This document shows positions 26,960 through 35,919 of a stretch of 64,000 bases of DNA, one piece after another (within the stretch, counting starts at the first letter, position 1; every line of letters begins with the position of its first letter). A program made the translations under genes and the position numbers. Below the pieces are notes generated by a model, which saw only the letters and a program-made list of their open reading frames with translations, had not been told where the DNA came from and searched no databases. Location: positions 1-64,000 of the forward strand of contig NZ_PUDR01000001.1 of the NCBI RefSeq assembly GCF_003012935.1. Reading direction: 5' to 3'. This DNA comes from Pannonibacter carbonis (GTDB lineage: Bacteria > Pseudomonadota > Alphaproteobacteria > Rhizobiales > Stappiaceae).

Positions 26960-27529
26960 ATGCCGATAACGCGCCGCGCCATGCTAGCCCTGCCGCTGTT
27001 TCTGGCCATCCGGCCCGCAACAGCGCAGGAGCCGCTTTCCTGGCTACCGGCCGTAAAACGCGGCGAGGTAGTGGCCCTGCTGCGTCATGCCTTGGCGCCT
27101 GGAACCGGCGATCCGGAGGGGTTCCGGCTTGGGGATTGCAGCACACAGCGCAACTTGTCGCCCGCCGGGCGGGATCAGGCCCGCGCTATCGGTGCCCGGT
27201 TGCGCGACATTGGACTTGAAAAGGCGGGGGTTTTCTCCAGCCAGTGGTGCCGTTGCCTTGACACAGCGCGGCTGCTGGACCTTGGCGAAGTCAAGGAACT
27301 GCCCGCGTTGAACTCGTTCTTCGCCGATCCTGGCCGGAGATCTGTTCAGACCCGCGAGTTGGACACCTGGCTCGCCGCGCAGACCTCTGCCAAGCCGCGA
27401 ATTCTCGTGACCCATCAGGTCAACATCACGGCGCTGACAGGCATCGTCCCGGCCAGCGGCGAGCTTGTCATAGTCAGCCGGCTTTCAGGTGCGTCACCCC
27501 GCTTGGTCGGCACGGCACGCCTTGCCTGA
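26960..27529 (+). CDS. Exported histidine phosphatase family protein
   Basis: A 189-residue member of the histidine phosphatase (phosphoglycerate mutase-like) superfamily. A signal sequence with RR at residues 5-6 and cleavage after TAQ or ATA near residue 22 predicts export. The catalytic motif reads LLRHA (His near residue 43) instead of the usual RHG. The second catalytic His is in VTHQVNITALTG near residue 151, and the CxxARxLL-type segment (CLDTARLL) is present. A phosphomonoesterase role is likely; the substrate is unknown. Confidence 0.8.
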   Translation: MPITRRAMLALPLFLAIRPATAQEPLSWLPAVKRGEVVALLRHALAPGTGDPEGFRLGDCSTQRNLSPAGRDQARAIGARLRDIGLEKAGVFSSQWCRCLDTARLLDLGEVKELPALNSFFADPGRRSVQTRELDTWLAAQTSAKPRILVTHQVNITALTGIVPASGELVIVSRLSGASPRLVGTARLA

Positions 27530-27540
27530 ACGCCCGACGC

Positions 27541-28440
27541 TCAGGTGGCTCGCTCAGTGTCTTCCAACATGGCAGTGACGATCCACTGCCGGAAGGCCTT
27601 GATCTTGGGGCTGTTGCGCCGTGCCGGCGGATAGCACAGCCAGTAGCCGCTGCCATCGTCACAGGTCAGCGGAAAAGGTTGCACGAGACGGCCGCGCTCG
27701 ATCTCGTCGCGATAGAACCAGGGTGTCAGGATCGCGACCCCCTGCCCAGCTGCCGCCGCATTGGCCTCCAGGATCTGCGCGCCCAGCCGCGTCTGTGTTC
27801 GACTGCCAAGGTCGGTGCAAGTTACCCCGGCCGCCTCGAACCACAGTTGCCACCAGGGATCCGACGGATCAATGATCTTCAGCTTGAGAAGATCCGCCGG
27901 CTCCCGAAGTCCACCAATTCCCTGCGCCAGATCTGGATGCAGCATCGGCGTGAAGGTTGCGGGCAAGAGAAGTTCCGACGTCAGTCCCGGCCAGTCCCCC
28001 TTGCCGGAGCGGATCGCGACATCGACCGGATCACGGCCGAAATCTGTCAGCTGGCCGGAAGTTTCAACCCGGACCGCGAGTTTCGGCTGCAACAGCTGGA
28101 ATGTCCCCAGATGCCGGGCGAGCCACTGGGTGGCGAAGGTCGGAACGCAGCTGATGGTCAAAGCCCCCTCCGCCTGCGCCCGCACCCCCGCAAAGGCATC
28201 ACGGATCAGATCGAACGCGTCATGCACAGCCGGCGCCAGCTGACGGCCAAGATCGGTCAGCTCAACGTGCCGCGCCGCCCGCCGAAACAACGGACCGCCG
28301 CTGCGCTCCTCAAGCAGCTTGATCTGATAGCTCACCGCCGCCTGTGTCATGCCCAGCTCCTCGGCCGCGCGGGTGAAATTGCCGCGCCGCGCGGCGGCTT
28401 CGAAGACACGGAGCGCTGCCATCGGGGGCAAATCAGTCAT
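27541..28440 (-). CDS. LysR family transcriptional regulator (GcvA-like)
   Basis: A 299-residue LysR protein. The N-terminal helix-turn-helix lies at about residues 20-40 (NFTRAAEELGMTQAAVSYQIKLLEE, given here in part as TRAAEELGMTQ), followed by a periplasmic-binding-protein-like sensor domain. AAGGTGG precedes the ATG. It is divergent from the DUF1127-like small gene and convergent with the histidine phosphatase. Targets are unknown. Confidence 0.9.
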   Translation of the reverse strand: MTDLPPMAALRVFEAAARRGNFTRAAEELGMTQAAVSYQIKLLEERSGGPLFRRAARHVELTDLGRQLAPAVHDAFDLIRDAFAGVRAQAEGALTISCVPTFATQWLARHLGTFQLLQPKLAVRVETSGQLTDFGRDPVDVAIRSGKGDWPGLTSELLLPATFTPMLHPDLAQGIGGLREPADLLKLKIIDPSDPWWQLWFEAAGVTCTDLGSRTQTRLGAQILEANAAAAGQGVAILTPWFYRDEIERGRLVQPFPLTCDDGSGYWLCYPPARRNSPKIKAFRQWIVTAMLEDTERAT

Positions 28441-28582
28441 TAAACCACCTTATGTCTCTGGTTGGTCGTTTGATTGGTTTTTACCCCGGTTTGCGGACTA
28501 AGTACGCTGCAGACATAGCAGCACGAAAACCTCTCCCATGACAAGCATCGCCGTATATCTCTGGAAGAACGGAGTTTTCTCA

Positions 28583-28735
28583 ATGTTCAGGGCCATATTC
28601 ACCAATCCACACCGTACCTTGGACGACGCCGAACGAAGCGAACGGCTCCGTGCGATCGATACAAGGAACTTATCAGTCGATTTGCAGCAGGACATTGGCC
28701 TGCGTGACGGCCGCCCCTTCCGCAAGGGCCCCTGA
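28583..28735 (+). CDS. DUF1127-like small protein
   Basis: A 50-residue basic protein. The C-terminal half (RLRAIDTRNLSVDLQQDIGL) fits the DUF1127/YjiS pattern of conserved Leu, Asp, Arg and a terminal D-I-G-L. ATG 28583 was chosen because GGAG lies eight bases upstream; the frame is open 15 codons further from 28538 without a good Shine-Dalgarno sequence. DUF1127 proteins are small, often stress- or stationary-phase-induced, and in some bacteria bind RNA or affect phosphate and carbon metabolism. Divergent pairing with a LysR regulator is common. Confidence 0.65.
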   Translation: MFRAIFTNPHRTLDDAERSERLRAIDTRNLSVDLQQDIGLRDGRPFRKGP

Positions 28736-28798
28736 GGCCTCGCCGCCATCGCAGCATCGCTCCGGTAGCACCCCTTGACCCTGCCGCCGGAACGCAAA

Positions 28799-28827
28799 CG
28801 GCCGCCCCCTTTGCCCGGGGGCGGCCG
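28799..28827. terminator. Strong hairpin, probable bidirectional terminator
   Basis: Perfect 11-base arms CGGCCGCCCCC and GGGGGCGGCCG with a 7-base loop. Short T-rich stretches follow in both directions (GTGTTT to the right; GTTTGC on the minus strand). It lies between the DUF1127-like gene and the end of the Liv operon, 24 bases after the binding-protein stop on the minus strand. Confidence 0.7.
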
Positions 28828-28850
28828 TGTTTCATTGCCTGTCGGACTGC

Positions 28851-30122
28851 TTATTTCATCGAGGCAACGAACGCATCCACCTCTTCCAGCGGAATGTAGG
28901 TGTCTTCCTTGGTGCCCTCGTTGGTGAAGCTCCACACCACGGCCGGTGCCGAGACGTCGCCGTTGGCATCGAACTTCACGTTGCCGGTCGCGCCCTGGTA
29001 GAGCACGGTGCCGCCGCCCGCGAGGATCTTGGTAGCCTCGGCAAAGCCGGCCGCATCCGCCGTCACCGGCGTGCCCTTGGGATCGGTCACCTTGGCGACC
29101 ATCGCCGCGATCTGCGGACCCTTGGCGTCCTTGCCGGCCGCCTGCATTGCCAGGAGCGCGATCATGGTCGCGTCATAGCTGTTGGCGAGACCGGGACCAT
29201 TCGGCTGGCCGCCGAACTTCTCGACATAGCGCTTCACGAAGGCTTCAGCGGAGGGCGTGCGCGGCGAGGACGTGTCGGTGCCCACTGCATTGCCGAGATA
29301 CTCGATTCCGACATTCTTGCGGAAGTCGTCAGACTTCAGCGAGTTGGCCATGATCATGTTCTGCGTGCCGCCGAGCGACAGCCATTCGCGCACGGCCGCC
29401 GTCCCTTCGGTCGGGTAAAGCGCCAGGTAGACCGCTTCCGGTTGGCCGGCCAGCGCCTCGGCCACTTCCGCCCGGTAGGAGGGCTGGGCATCGTTCAGCG
29501 CCACCTGCGCGGTCACCTTGATGCCGAGCTTCTCCAGATTGGCGGCAACGATCTTGCCGATGTCCTGGCCCCAGTCGTCGTTCTTGTAGAGGATGGCGAC
29601 CGACTTGTAGCCCTTGTCGCGTGCCACCATGGCGCCGACGGCCGCCTGCACGCGCGAGGTGGCGAAGGTGCGGAACCACAGGCCGTCGGTCTTGCCCTGT
29701 TCGGCGAGCTTGGTGAAGGCGGTCGAGGACGAGCAGCAGGACATCTGCATCACCTTGCCCGGCACGGTCACCGAGGTCAGGATCGGCATCGACACGCCGC
29801 TCGACACCGATCCGAGCAGCACCGGCACCTGGTCGATGTCGACGAGCGCCTTGGCCGCGTCCACACCCACCTTCGGGTCGGTCTGGTCGTCGCGCAGCAC
29901 CAGCTCGATGTTGCAGCCGGCAACGCCGCCGACCGAATTGACCTGCTCGACCACGAACTTCGCCGTCTCGGCGATGGGTCGGCCCCAGTCGACCGAGATC
30001 GGCAGCACCGCGCCGATCTTCTGCGTGCAGGACTGTGCCATGGCCTCTCCCGCCACGGGCACCAGCCCCAGTCCGAGAACCAGCCCAAGCCCGGCTGTGT
30101 GAACACTCCGCTTCATCGTCAT
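28851..30122 (-). CDS. Branched-chain amino acid-type ABC substrate-binding protein (LivJ-like)
   Basis: Periplasmic binding protein of 423 residues (Peripla_BP_6 type). Signal peptide about residues 1-29, cleaved after AMA. Family marks: IGAVLPISVDWG, VNSVGGVAG, LRDDQTDP and the SVSSGVSMP/CCSSS region that contacts the ligand carboxylate and amino group. Liv-type systems also carry amides, aromatic acids and urea. It is the last gene of the operon, 17 bases after the LivM-like permease. The upstream aldo/keto reductase and small CPDPxC protein suggest a ligand other than a simple amino acid. Confidence 0.92.
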   Translation of the reverse strand: MTMKRSVHTAGLGLVLGLGLVPVAGEAMAQSCTQKIGAVLPISVDWGRPIAETAKFVVEQVNSVGGVAGCNIELVLRDDQTDPKVGVDAAKALVDIDQVPVLLGSVSSGVSMPILTSVTVPGKVMQMSCCSSSTAFTKLAEQGKTDGLWFRTFATSRVQAAVGAMVARDKGYKSVAILYKNDDWGQDIGKIVAANLEKLGIKVTAQVALNDAQPSYRAEVAEALAGQPEAVYLALYPTEGTAAVREWLSLGGTQNMIMANSLKSDDFRKNVGIEYLGNAVGTDTSSPRTPSAEAFVKRYVEKFGGQPNGPGLANSYDATMIALLAMQAAGKDAKGPQIAAMVAKVTDPKGTPVTADAAGFAEATKILAGGGTVLYQGATGNVKFDANGDVSAPAVVWSFTNEGTKEDTYIPLEEVDAFVASMK

Positions 30123-30139
30123 CTTCTAGTCCCCTCTGC

Positions 30140-31093
30140 TCAATGTCCGGGTTTTCCCGATTGCGATACGACCAGCCGTTCCGGAAACAGTCCCTGCGGA
30201 CGCCAGAGCAGCATGCCGACGATGACCAGACCGATCAGGATGAACTGGATCGAACCGGTATAGAGTTGCGCCTCGACGGGCGCGAAACGGGAGAGGGCCC
30301 AGCCGCTGGCGGTCCAGGCGCCCCAGATCAGGAAGGCCCCCGCAATGGCGCCCCGGTTGTTGCCCGCGCCGCCGACGATCAGCATGGCCCAGATCTGGAA
30401 GGTCAGCGTGGGGAGCACGTCCTGCGGGCTGACGAAGGCATAGAAAGTTCCATAGAGGCCGCCGGCCAGCCCCATGATCGCCGAGCCGGTAACAAAAGCG
30501 GTGAGACGGATCCGCGCCGGCATCTTGCCGAGCGAGCGGGCCGCGTCCTCGTCCTCGCGGATCGCCCGGAGCAGCCGGCCAAAGGGCGAGCCGGCCAGTC
30601 GCTGCAGCACTCCATAGACCAGCAGCAGAAGCACGAGCACGAAAGCCAGGAACACGGAGTTATAGTTCAAGCCATCGCCGAGCAGGTCCCGCATGGGGCG
30701 CTCGAAGCCCCGCAGGCCCTGCGCGCCGCCGGTCAGCCACAGCGCATTGCGCATGACATTTTCAAAGGCCACCGCCACGCCGAAAGTGGCAATCGCCAGA
30801 TAATCATGCCTGAGTTTCAGCGTCAGACGGCCGACGATCCAGGCCAGCAGCGCCGCCGCCGCGATGCCGCCGGCGAGCGCCACAAGATAGGGCAAGGCAA
30901 AGCCGCCCAGATGCTCGTCCTGCGGCTGGCCGCCGAGGATCAGCGTGACATAGGCCCCGGCCCCGAAGAAAGCCGCGACCCCGCCGTTGAAGAGGCCCGT
31001 GTTGCCCCACTGCAGGTTCAGCCCCAGCACGGCGATGGCCAGGATCGAGGCCAGCGTGGCGAAAAAGACCAGATAGGACAGGATCCCGATCAT
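30140..31093 (-). CDS. Branched-chain amino acid-type ABC permease (LivM-like)
   Basis: Permease of 317 residues with about nine hydrophobic helices. LivM marks are present: GLNLQWGNTGLFNGGVAAFFG near residue 22, ATFGVAVAFENV near 145 and a GGAGNNRGAIAG loop near residue 245. It overlaps the LivH-like gene by 4 bases. It forms the membrane channel together with LivH. Confidence 0.92.
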   Translation of the reverse strand: MIGILSYLVFFATLASILAIAVLGLNLQWGNTGLFNGGVAAFFGAGAYVTLILGGQPQDEHLGGFALPYLVALAGGIAAAALLAWIVGRLTLKLRHDYLAIATFGVAVAFENVMRNALWLTGGAQGLRGFERPMRDLLGDGLNYNSVFLAFVLVLLLLVYGVLQRLAGSPFGRLLRAIREDEDAARSLGKMPARIRLTAFVTGSAIMGLAGGLYGTFYAFVSPQDVLPTLTFQIWAMLIVGGAGNNRGAIAGAFLIWGAWTASGWALSRFAPVEAQLYTGSIQFILIGLVIVGMLLWRPQGLFPERLVVSQSGKPGH

Positions 31094-32004
31094 GCGCGCA
31101 CCTCGCCGAAGAGACCGTTCGGGCGCACCAGGAGCACCGCGAGAATGATGAGGAAGGGAACCGAGGGCGAATAGCCGGAGGGCAGGATCAGCAGCGCGAG
31201 GCTCGAGGCGATGCCGACGATCATGCCGCCCAGCGCCGCGCCGTAGATGCTGCCGATGCCGCCGACGATGGCCGCGGCAAAGATCGGCAGCACCAGGTCG
31301 CGGCCCATCACCGGCGACAGGTGGTTGGTGAGGCCGTAGAAGATACCGGCCGTAGCCGCCAGGCCGCCGCCGATCACCCAGATCAGCACGATCATCCGCT
31401 TCAGCGGAATGCCGTTGACCTGCGCCAGCGACGGGTTCTCCGCCACGGCGCGCAACGCATAGCCGAGCGTCGTGCGCGACAGCACAAGATGCAGCACCAG
31501 CATGATGACCAGCGTTGCCGCCAGCACGAACACCTGATCCGGCTTGATCAGCAGCAGCGGATCCCGGCTGACCACCACGGCAAAGGCGATGCCCTTGGAA
31601 TAGAGTTCCGTGTGCAGCCCGAAAATGAGCCCGATGACATTGCGCACGATCAGCGCGACACCGAAGGAGGCAAAGACCATCGACAGTTCGCCGCCCTTCT
31701 CCCGCACCCGGCGGAAGACGAACCGGTCGATCAGCACGGCGGAGGCGCCGGTGATCGCCATGGCAATGGCCATCGCCACGACAAGCGATCCGGTCAGGGT
31801 CAGCGGCGCGAGCTTTGCCCCCAGCGTGGCATTCACGCCCTGGAAGACCCGGTCGAACACCAGCGCCGCATAGGCGCCGATGGTCAGAAGCTCCGCATGG
31901 GCAAAATTGGCAAAGCGCAGCATGTGCATGACCATCGTCAGCCCGATTGCGCCCAGCGACAGGACCGCACCCACGAGAATGCCGTCGGCAAGCGATTGGA
32001 TCAT
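31090..32004 (-). CDS. Branched-chain amino acid-type ABC permease (LivH-like)
   Basis: Permease of 304 residues. The N-terminal GILVGAVLSLGAIGLTMV segment and FANFAHAELLTIGAYAA near residue 31 are typical of LivH. The conserved loop NPSLAQVNGI lies near residue 186, and GGIGSIYGAALGG in the last third. It overlaps both neighbours by 4 bases, which shows tight operon coupling. Confidence 0.92.
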   Translation of the reverse strand: MIQSLADGILVGAVLSLGAIGLTMVMHMLRFANFAHAELLTIGAYAALVFDRVFQGVNATLGAKLAPLTLTGSLVVAMAIAMAITGASAVLIDRFVFRRVREKGGELSMVFASFGVALIVRNVIGLIFGLHTELYSKGIAFAVVVSRDPLLLIKPDQVFVLAATLVIMLVLHLVLSRTTLGYALRAVAENPSLAQVNGIPLKRMIVLIWVIGGGLAATAGIFYGLTNHLSPVMGRDLVLPIFAAAIVGGIGSIYGAALGGMIVGIASSLALLILPSGYSPSVPFLIILAVLLVRPNGLFGEVRA

Positions 32005-32747
32005 GATGCCCTCAGCCTCTTGCCGCCCAGATAGATCTCGCCCACCACCGGATCGGCAATCAGCGCGGCGGCCGATCCGTCGATCTGGTTGCGCCCGTCG
32101 GCGAGGATGTAGCAGTGGTCGGCGATGCGCAGCGCCTGCTTCACGTTCTGCTCGACCAGCAGGATGGTGGTGCCCTGCGCCGTCAGTCCGCGCGCGAGCG
32201 CCAGGACTTCTTCCGCCGCCTTCGGCGACAGGCCGGCGGAGGGCTCGTCCATCAGGATCAGCGACGGCTTCACCGCCAGCGCCATGGCAACCGCCAGGAA
32301 CTGCCGCTGGCCGCCCGACAGCGCCCCGGCCCTTTCCTTCTGTTTGGCCGCCAGCGGCGGAAACCGGGTGAACAGCTCGTCGAGCCGCGCTCTGGCCTCG
32401 CCGCCCGCCTTGCGCAGGGCCAGGTCCAGGTTCTGGCGGATGGTCAGCGTGCGGAAGATGTTGTCGGTCTGCGGCACATAGGCGATGCCCTCGCCCGCCA
32501 TCCGGTCCGGTGCGATGCCGGTGATGGCCCGGCCTGCCAGCGTCACCGATCCCCCGCTCACCGGCACCAGCCCGGCAATCGCCTTGATCAGCGTCGACTT
32601 GCCGGCGCCGTTCGGCCCGATGATGACGGTCACGCTCTGCGGCGCGACCGTCACCGACACGTCCTTCAGGATCGGCAGGTCCGGGATATAGCCGGCCACC
32701 AGCCCGCGCACCTCAAGTCCCGCCCCGGTGGGTCCCGTCTCAGGCAT
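32001..32747 (-). CDS. Branched-chain amino acid-type ABC ATPase (LivF-like)
   Basis: ATPase of 248 residues. ATG 32747 was chosen over one eight codons upstream: GGGGAG lies 8 bases before it and it overlaps the LivG stop by 8 bases. Walker A GPNGAGKST, signature LSGGQRQFL and Walker B LILMDEPSAGL are intact. LivF-type length and a short C-terminus separate it from LivG. Confidence 0.92.
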   Translation of the reverse strand: MPETGPTGAGLEVRGLVAGYIPDLPILKDVSVTVAPQSVTVIIGPNGAGKSTLIKAIAGLVPVSGGSVTLAGRAITGIAPDRMAGEGIAYVPQTDNIFRTLTIRQNLDLALRKAGGEARARLDELFTRFPPLAAKQKERAGALSGGQRQFLAVAMALAVKPSLILMDEPSAGLSPKAAEEVLALARGLTAQGTTILLVEQNVKQALRIADHCYILADGRNQIDGSAAALIADPVVGEIYLGGKRLRAS

Positions 32748-33513
32748 CGGCCATGCTCCCCAGATAGGCATCCAGCAGCACCGGATTGGCCTGCGCCTCG
32801 GCGGCGCTGCCCTCGAAGACGACGCGGCCTTCGGCGAGCGCGATCACCGGGTCGCAGTGGCGCATGACGAAATCCATGTCGTGCTCGATGATGACGAAGG
32901 TCTTGCCCTGCCGGTTCAGCTCCTCGATCTTCTCGATCAGGATACCCGTCAGCGTCGGGTTGACGCCGGCCGCCGGCTCGTCGAGCAGGATGATCGCCGG
33001 ATCGCCCATCAAGACGCGCGCCAGCTCCAGCAGTTTCATCTGCCCGCCGGAGATCTTGCCGGCCGGATGGTCGGCCAGCTTGGCGAGGGTCACGAACTCC
33101 AGCACCGCCATGGCGCGCTCGCGGTTGCGCTTCTCCTCGGCGGCGACCCGCGCGGGGAACAGCAGCGGCCCGAGGAGGCTTTCCCCGGACTGCGCCACCG
33201 GCGCCATCATCACGTTTTCCAGCACGCTCATCCGGGCAAAGGGCCGCGGGATCTGGAATGTCCGCCCCAGCCCCTTGCGGAACAGCGCATCCGGCGCAAG
33301 TCCGGTCACGTCGGCCCCCTTCAGGGTGACGCGGCCGGAACTCGGCCGCAGCATGCCGGTGAGCAGGTTGAACAGCGTCGACTTGCCGGCGCCGTTCGGG
33401 CCGATCAGGCCGGTGATGGTGCCGGCGCGGATGTCCAGCGACACGTCGTCGACGGCCCGGAAGCCGTTGAAGTCGCGCGACAGGCCTCGGGTCGACAGCA
33501 GGATCTCAGCCAT
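32740..33513 (-). CDS. Branched-chain amino acid-type ABC ATPase (LivG-like)
   Basis: ATPase of 257 residues. The start at 33513 overlaps the aldo/keto reductase stop by 8 bases and has GAGG upstream. Walker A GPNGAGKST, signature ISGGQMKLL and Walker B IILLDEPAAGVNP are present. The long insertion before the signature and the C-terminal EGSAAEAQANPVLLDAYLG are typical of LivG. Confidence 0.92.
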   Translation of the reverse strand: MAEILLSTRGLSRDFNGFRAVDDVSLDIRAGTITGLIGPNGAGKSTLFNLLTGMLRPSSGRVTLKGADVTGLAPDALFRKGLGRTFQIPRPFARMSVLENVMMAPVAQSGESLLGPLLFPARVAAEEKRNRERAMAVLEFVTLAKLADHPAGKISGGQMKLLELARVLMGDPAIILLDEPAAGVNPTLTGILIEKIEELNRQGKTFVIIEHDMDFVMRHCDPVIALAEGRVVFEGSAAEAQANPVLLDAYLGSMADA

Positions 33514-34594
33514 GGCTCGCCGCCTCGAGAACCTGATCATCCGGCCGGGTGTTGAGGTTGTATTTCATGATGCGGCCGTGCCGGCTGGTCCGGTCGCCTT
33601 CAAGGCCGTAGACGGGACCGCTCGGGCCCTTCGCCTGCGCAATCACGGCGGCAATCCGCGCCCGGTCGGCCTCATCCAGCGTCAGGCGGAACACCTCCAG
33701 CGTCTTCGGCAGATGCCGGGCGTAGCGTGCGCCGACGATGGCGGCGGCGACCTGCGGCTGGTCCAGCACCCAGCGCGTTGCCACGCTCGACAGCGACACG
33801 CCGTGCCGGTCGCCGACGGCCTTCAGCGTTTCCAGCAGCGTCTGGAACAGGTCCCAGGAGCCGAACTCGTCGATGATCAGCCGGTACTTCACCAGCGACC
33901 GGTTGTCGAAGGCAAAGCCCGGATCGGGCTGGCCCAGCCAGGCCTCCGTCAGGAAGCCGCCGGCCAGGGTGCCGTAGCACAGCAACTGCATGTCCTGCGC
34001 CCTCGCCCAGGAGGCGAGGCCTGTGGCCGGGCGCCGGTCGAGGATCGAATACTGCACCTGCGCCGAGACCACGTCGAAGCCCGCATCCGTAAAGCGAGCC
34101 ATCTGCATCTCGTTCCAGTTGGTCGTGCCGAGACTGCCGATCTTGCCCTTCTCCTGGCAGCGCTTCAGCACCTCGAAGGCAGAGACTGCATCGCCGATGC
34201 TGAGATCCCACCAGAAGAACTGCACCAGATGCAGCCGGTCGATCTGCAGCCGCTTCAGCGACCGGTCGACAATGGCTTCCACCTCGTCGGGGCGGATGTC
34301 GGCCAGCCGCGACAGGTCCGGCACCAGCTTGGTGTGCACGACCGCGCGCTCGGTCACCTCGGCGCCCCGGCGCTTGCGCACATCCTCAATGAAGCTGCCG
34401 ATCATCTCCTCCACGCCGGTGTAGATGTCGGCGCAGTCAAAGGTCGTGATGCCCGCATCGAGGAAGGCTTCCATGTCGGCGATCGCGGCCTCGCGCTCGA
34501 CCGAGCCATGGTCGCCGGCCAGCTGCCAGCCGCCCTTGATGACGCGGGAAATCCTGTGGCCGGGACGCAGGTCCGCGGTTTCGACTTGGGTCAT
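33506..34594 (-). CDS. Aldo/keto reductase
   Basis: A 362-residue TIM-barrel NADPH oxidoreductase. The catalytic tyrosine is in DCADIYTG near residue 58 and the lysine in HTKLVP near residue 89. The TNWNEMQM, YGTLAGGFL and C-terminal IVGARY segments fit the family. It overlaps the small upstream gene by 4 bases and LivG by 8, so it is embedded in the transporter operon. It is clearly related to the N-terminal part of the RidA fusion at 35920-37416 (shared WLGQP, WVLDQ/WVLEQ and VGAR/IGAR segments). Substrate unknown. Confidence 0.88.
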   Translation of the reverse strand: MTQVETADLRPGHRISRVIKGGWQLAGDHGSVEREAAIADMEAFLDAGITTFDCADIYTGVEEMIGSFIEDVRKRRGAEVTERAVVHTKLVPDLSRLADIRPDEVEAIVDRSLKRLQIDRLHLVQFFWWDLSIGDAVSAFEVLKRCQEKGKIGSLGTTNWNEMQMARFTDAGFDVVSAQVQYSILDRRPATGLASWARAQDMQLLCYGTLAGGFLTEAWLGQPDPGFAFDNRSLVKYRLIIDEFGSWDLFQTLLETLKAVGDRHGVSLSSVATRWVLDQPQVAAAIVGARYARHLPKTLEVFRLTLDEADRARIAAVIAQAKGPSGPVYGLEGDRTSRHGRIMKYNLNTRPDDQVLEAASHG

Positions 34595-35046
34595 TCGTCA
34601 GGGCCTCCCTCGGCCTTCTTCCAGTAAGGGGTCTCGCGCGCCTCCGGCAGGCCGGTGGTCTCGCTGTGGCTGAACCGGCGCTTGCCCGTCCGGGTGATGC
34701 GGAAACGGCCGCCGCAATGGGGATCCGGACAAGCCACTTCCGCGTCCGTGGACATCCAGTCATACGGCGAGGTCTCGCGCTGCTTGGCCGGCAACAGCGG
34801 CAGCACGGCGGCGAGCGCATACATCGACACGCGCTGCCCGGGCTCGAACACCAGCGCCTCGCCCTCGACGCGAAAACTCTCGCCCTCGATGTGGCGACAG
34901 ACCGGCGTGCGGCCGTCAAGGACCGTCTCGACCTTCAGGTCATAGAGCCAGAAGCCGTCGTCGGCTGCCGGCCGAGCAGGTTCGGCTCCTGCGCTCCCGC
35001 CGTTGCGCTCTGTACCCCCAACTGCCCCTGCCTTGTTGTCGGCCAC
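34591..35046 (-). CDS. Small conserved protein with CPDPxC motif (TIGR04076-like)
   Basis: A 151-residue protein. After a disordered Gly/Ala-rich start, it has the segments YDLKVETV, SMYALAAVLPLLPAKQRET, DWMSTDAEVACPDPHC and FRITRTGKRRFSH. This pattern recalls the uncharacterised TIGR04076 family from memory, which is tentative. The cysteine pair in CPDPHC could bind a metal or cofactor. First gene of the Liv operon, coupled by 4-base overlap to the aldo/keto reductase, which argues for joint action. No function is assigned. Confidence 0.7.
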   Translation of the reverse strand: MADNKAGAVGGTERNGGSAGAEPARPAADDGFWLYDLKVETVLDGRTPVCRHIEGESFRVEGEALVFEPGQRVSMYALAAVLPLLPAKQRETSPYDWMSTDAEVACPDPHCGGRFRITRTGKRRFSHSETTGLPEARETPYWKKAEGGPDE

Positions 35047-35075
35047 TCCGTGAGCCCTCCCCTATCGGCGTCCGG

Positions 35076-35121
35076 ATATCTGTGATATTTGATCTTAGGT
35101 ATGGGATCTTGAGATTGTCAA
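35076..35121 (-). promoter_or_regulatory. Promoter of the minus-strand Liv operon with overlapping palindrome
   Basis: On the minus strand TTGACA (35116-35121) is followed after 18 bases by TAAGAT (35092-35097). A palindrome ATATC-TGT-GATAT (35076-35088) covers the expected transcription start, a repressor position. A direct repeat GATCTT at 35091 and 35105 overlaps the promoter core. The divergent FCD-GntR gene at 35222 is the likely binder. Confidence 0.55.
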
Positions 35122-35221
35122 TCGACCGCGCATGGTTAAACTTCAGGCAGGTCAGCCAGTGGCTGTAGCGGTCCTGAACCGAGACAAACCGCAGCCGGGC
35201 GAGACATTCGGGGAGCAGCAC

Positions 35222-35875
35222 ATGAGCGCACCGCGCATCGCGAGGATCGACCAGTCAAAACTCAGGGAGAACGTCTATTTCGCGCTGCGCGACGCCTTTA
35301 CACGCGGCGAGTTCGCCCCCGGCGACACGGTCAGCCTGCGTGATCTGGCCGAACAGCTCGGCACCTCGATGACCCCGGTGCGCGAGGCCGTCCGCCGTCT
35401 CGTGGCCGAGGGCGCGCTCATCGACACGCCAAGCCGCACTCTGCAGGTGCCCGCCTTTGATGCACGCCGCATGCAGGATCTGAAGCAGGCGCGGCTGGCG
35501 CTCGAGGCTCTCGTGCTCGATCTCGCCATGGACCGCATGACGCCGGAGATCATCGCGGCGATGGAGGCGGTCCTGACCACGCACTCGGACCCCGGGATCA
35601 CCGGCCCCGACTTGCAGCAGAATTACGACTTCCACTTCACGCTCTACCGCGCCAGCGAGTCCGAGGTGCTGCTGCCGCTCGTCGAAGCGCTCTGGCTGCA
35701 GTACGGCGCCTATCTCAACCTCATCATCAAGCATGAGGAAGCCTTGCGCATGCCGGAGCACAAGCACCACCAGGAGATCATCGCCGCCCTGAAGGCGGGC
35801 GACCGGGCCGCCGCCCATGCCGCGCTTGCCAATGACATCGAGCGCAGCTTCCGCGTGCTGGTGCCGACAGCCTGA
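35222..35875 (+). CDS. GntR family transcriptional regulator (FCD domain)
   Basis: A 217-residue FadR-subfamily regulator. ATG 35222 has GGGGAG at good spacing; the longer upstream frame lacks support. The winged helix contains AEQLGTSMTPVREAVRRL near residues 44-61, followed by the helical FCD domain with the metal/ligand residues D-x-x-x-H (NYDFHFTLY) near residue 137 and a late His cluster (HKHHQEI) near 180. It stands between the minus-strand Liv operon and the AKR-RidA fusion and probably controls both. Confidence 0.9.
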   Translation: MSAPRIARIDQSKLRENVYFALRDAFTRGEFAPGDTVSLRDLAEQLGTSMTPVREAVRRLVAEGALIDTPSRTLQVPAFDARRMQDLKQARLALEALVLDLAMDRMTPEIIAAMEAVLTTHSDPGITGPDLQQNYDFHFTLYRASESEVLLPLVEALWLQYGAYLNLIIKHEEALRMPEHKHHQEIIAALKAGDRAAAHAALANDIERSFRVLVPTA

Positions 35876-35919
35876 CCGTTTCCTTTCGCCGTTATCGACA
35901 TCGACACAAGAGACCGTTC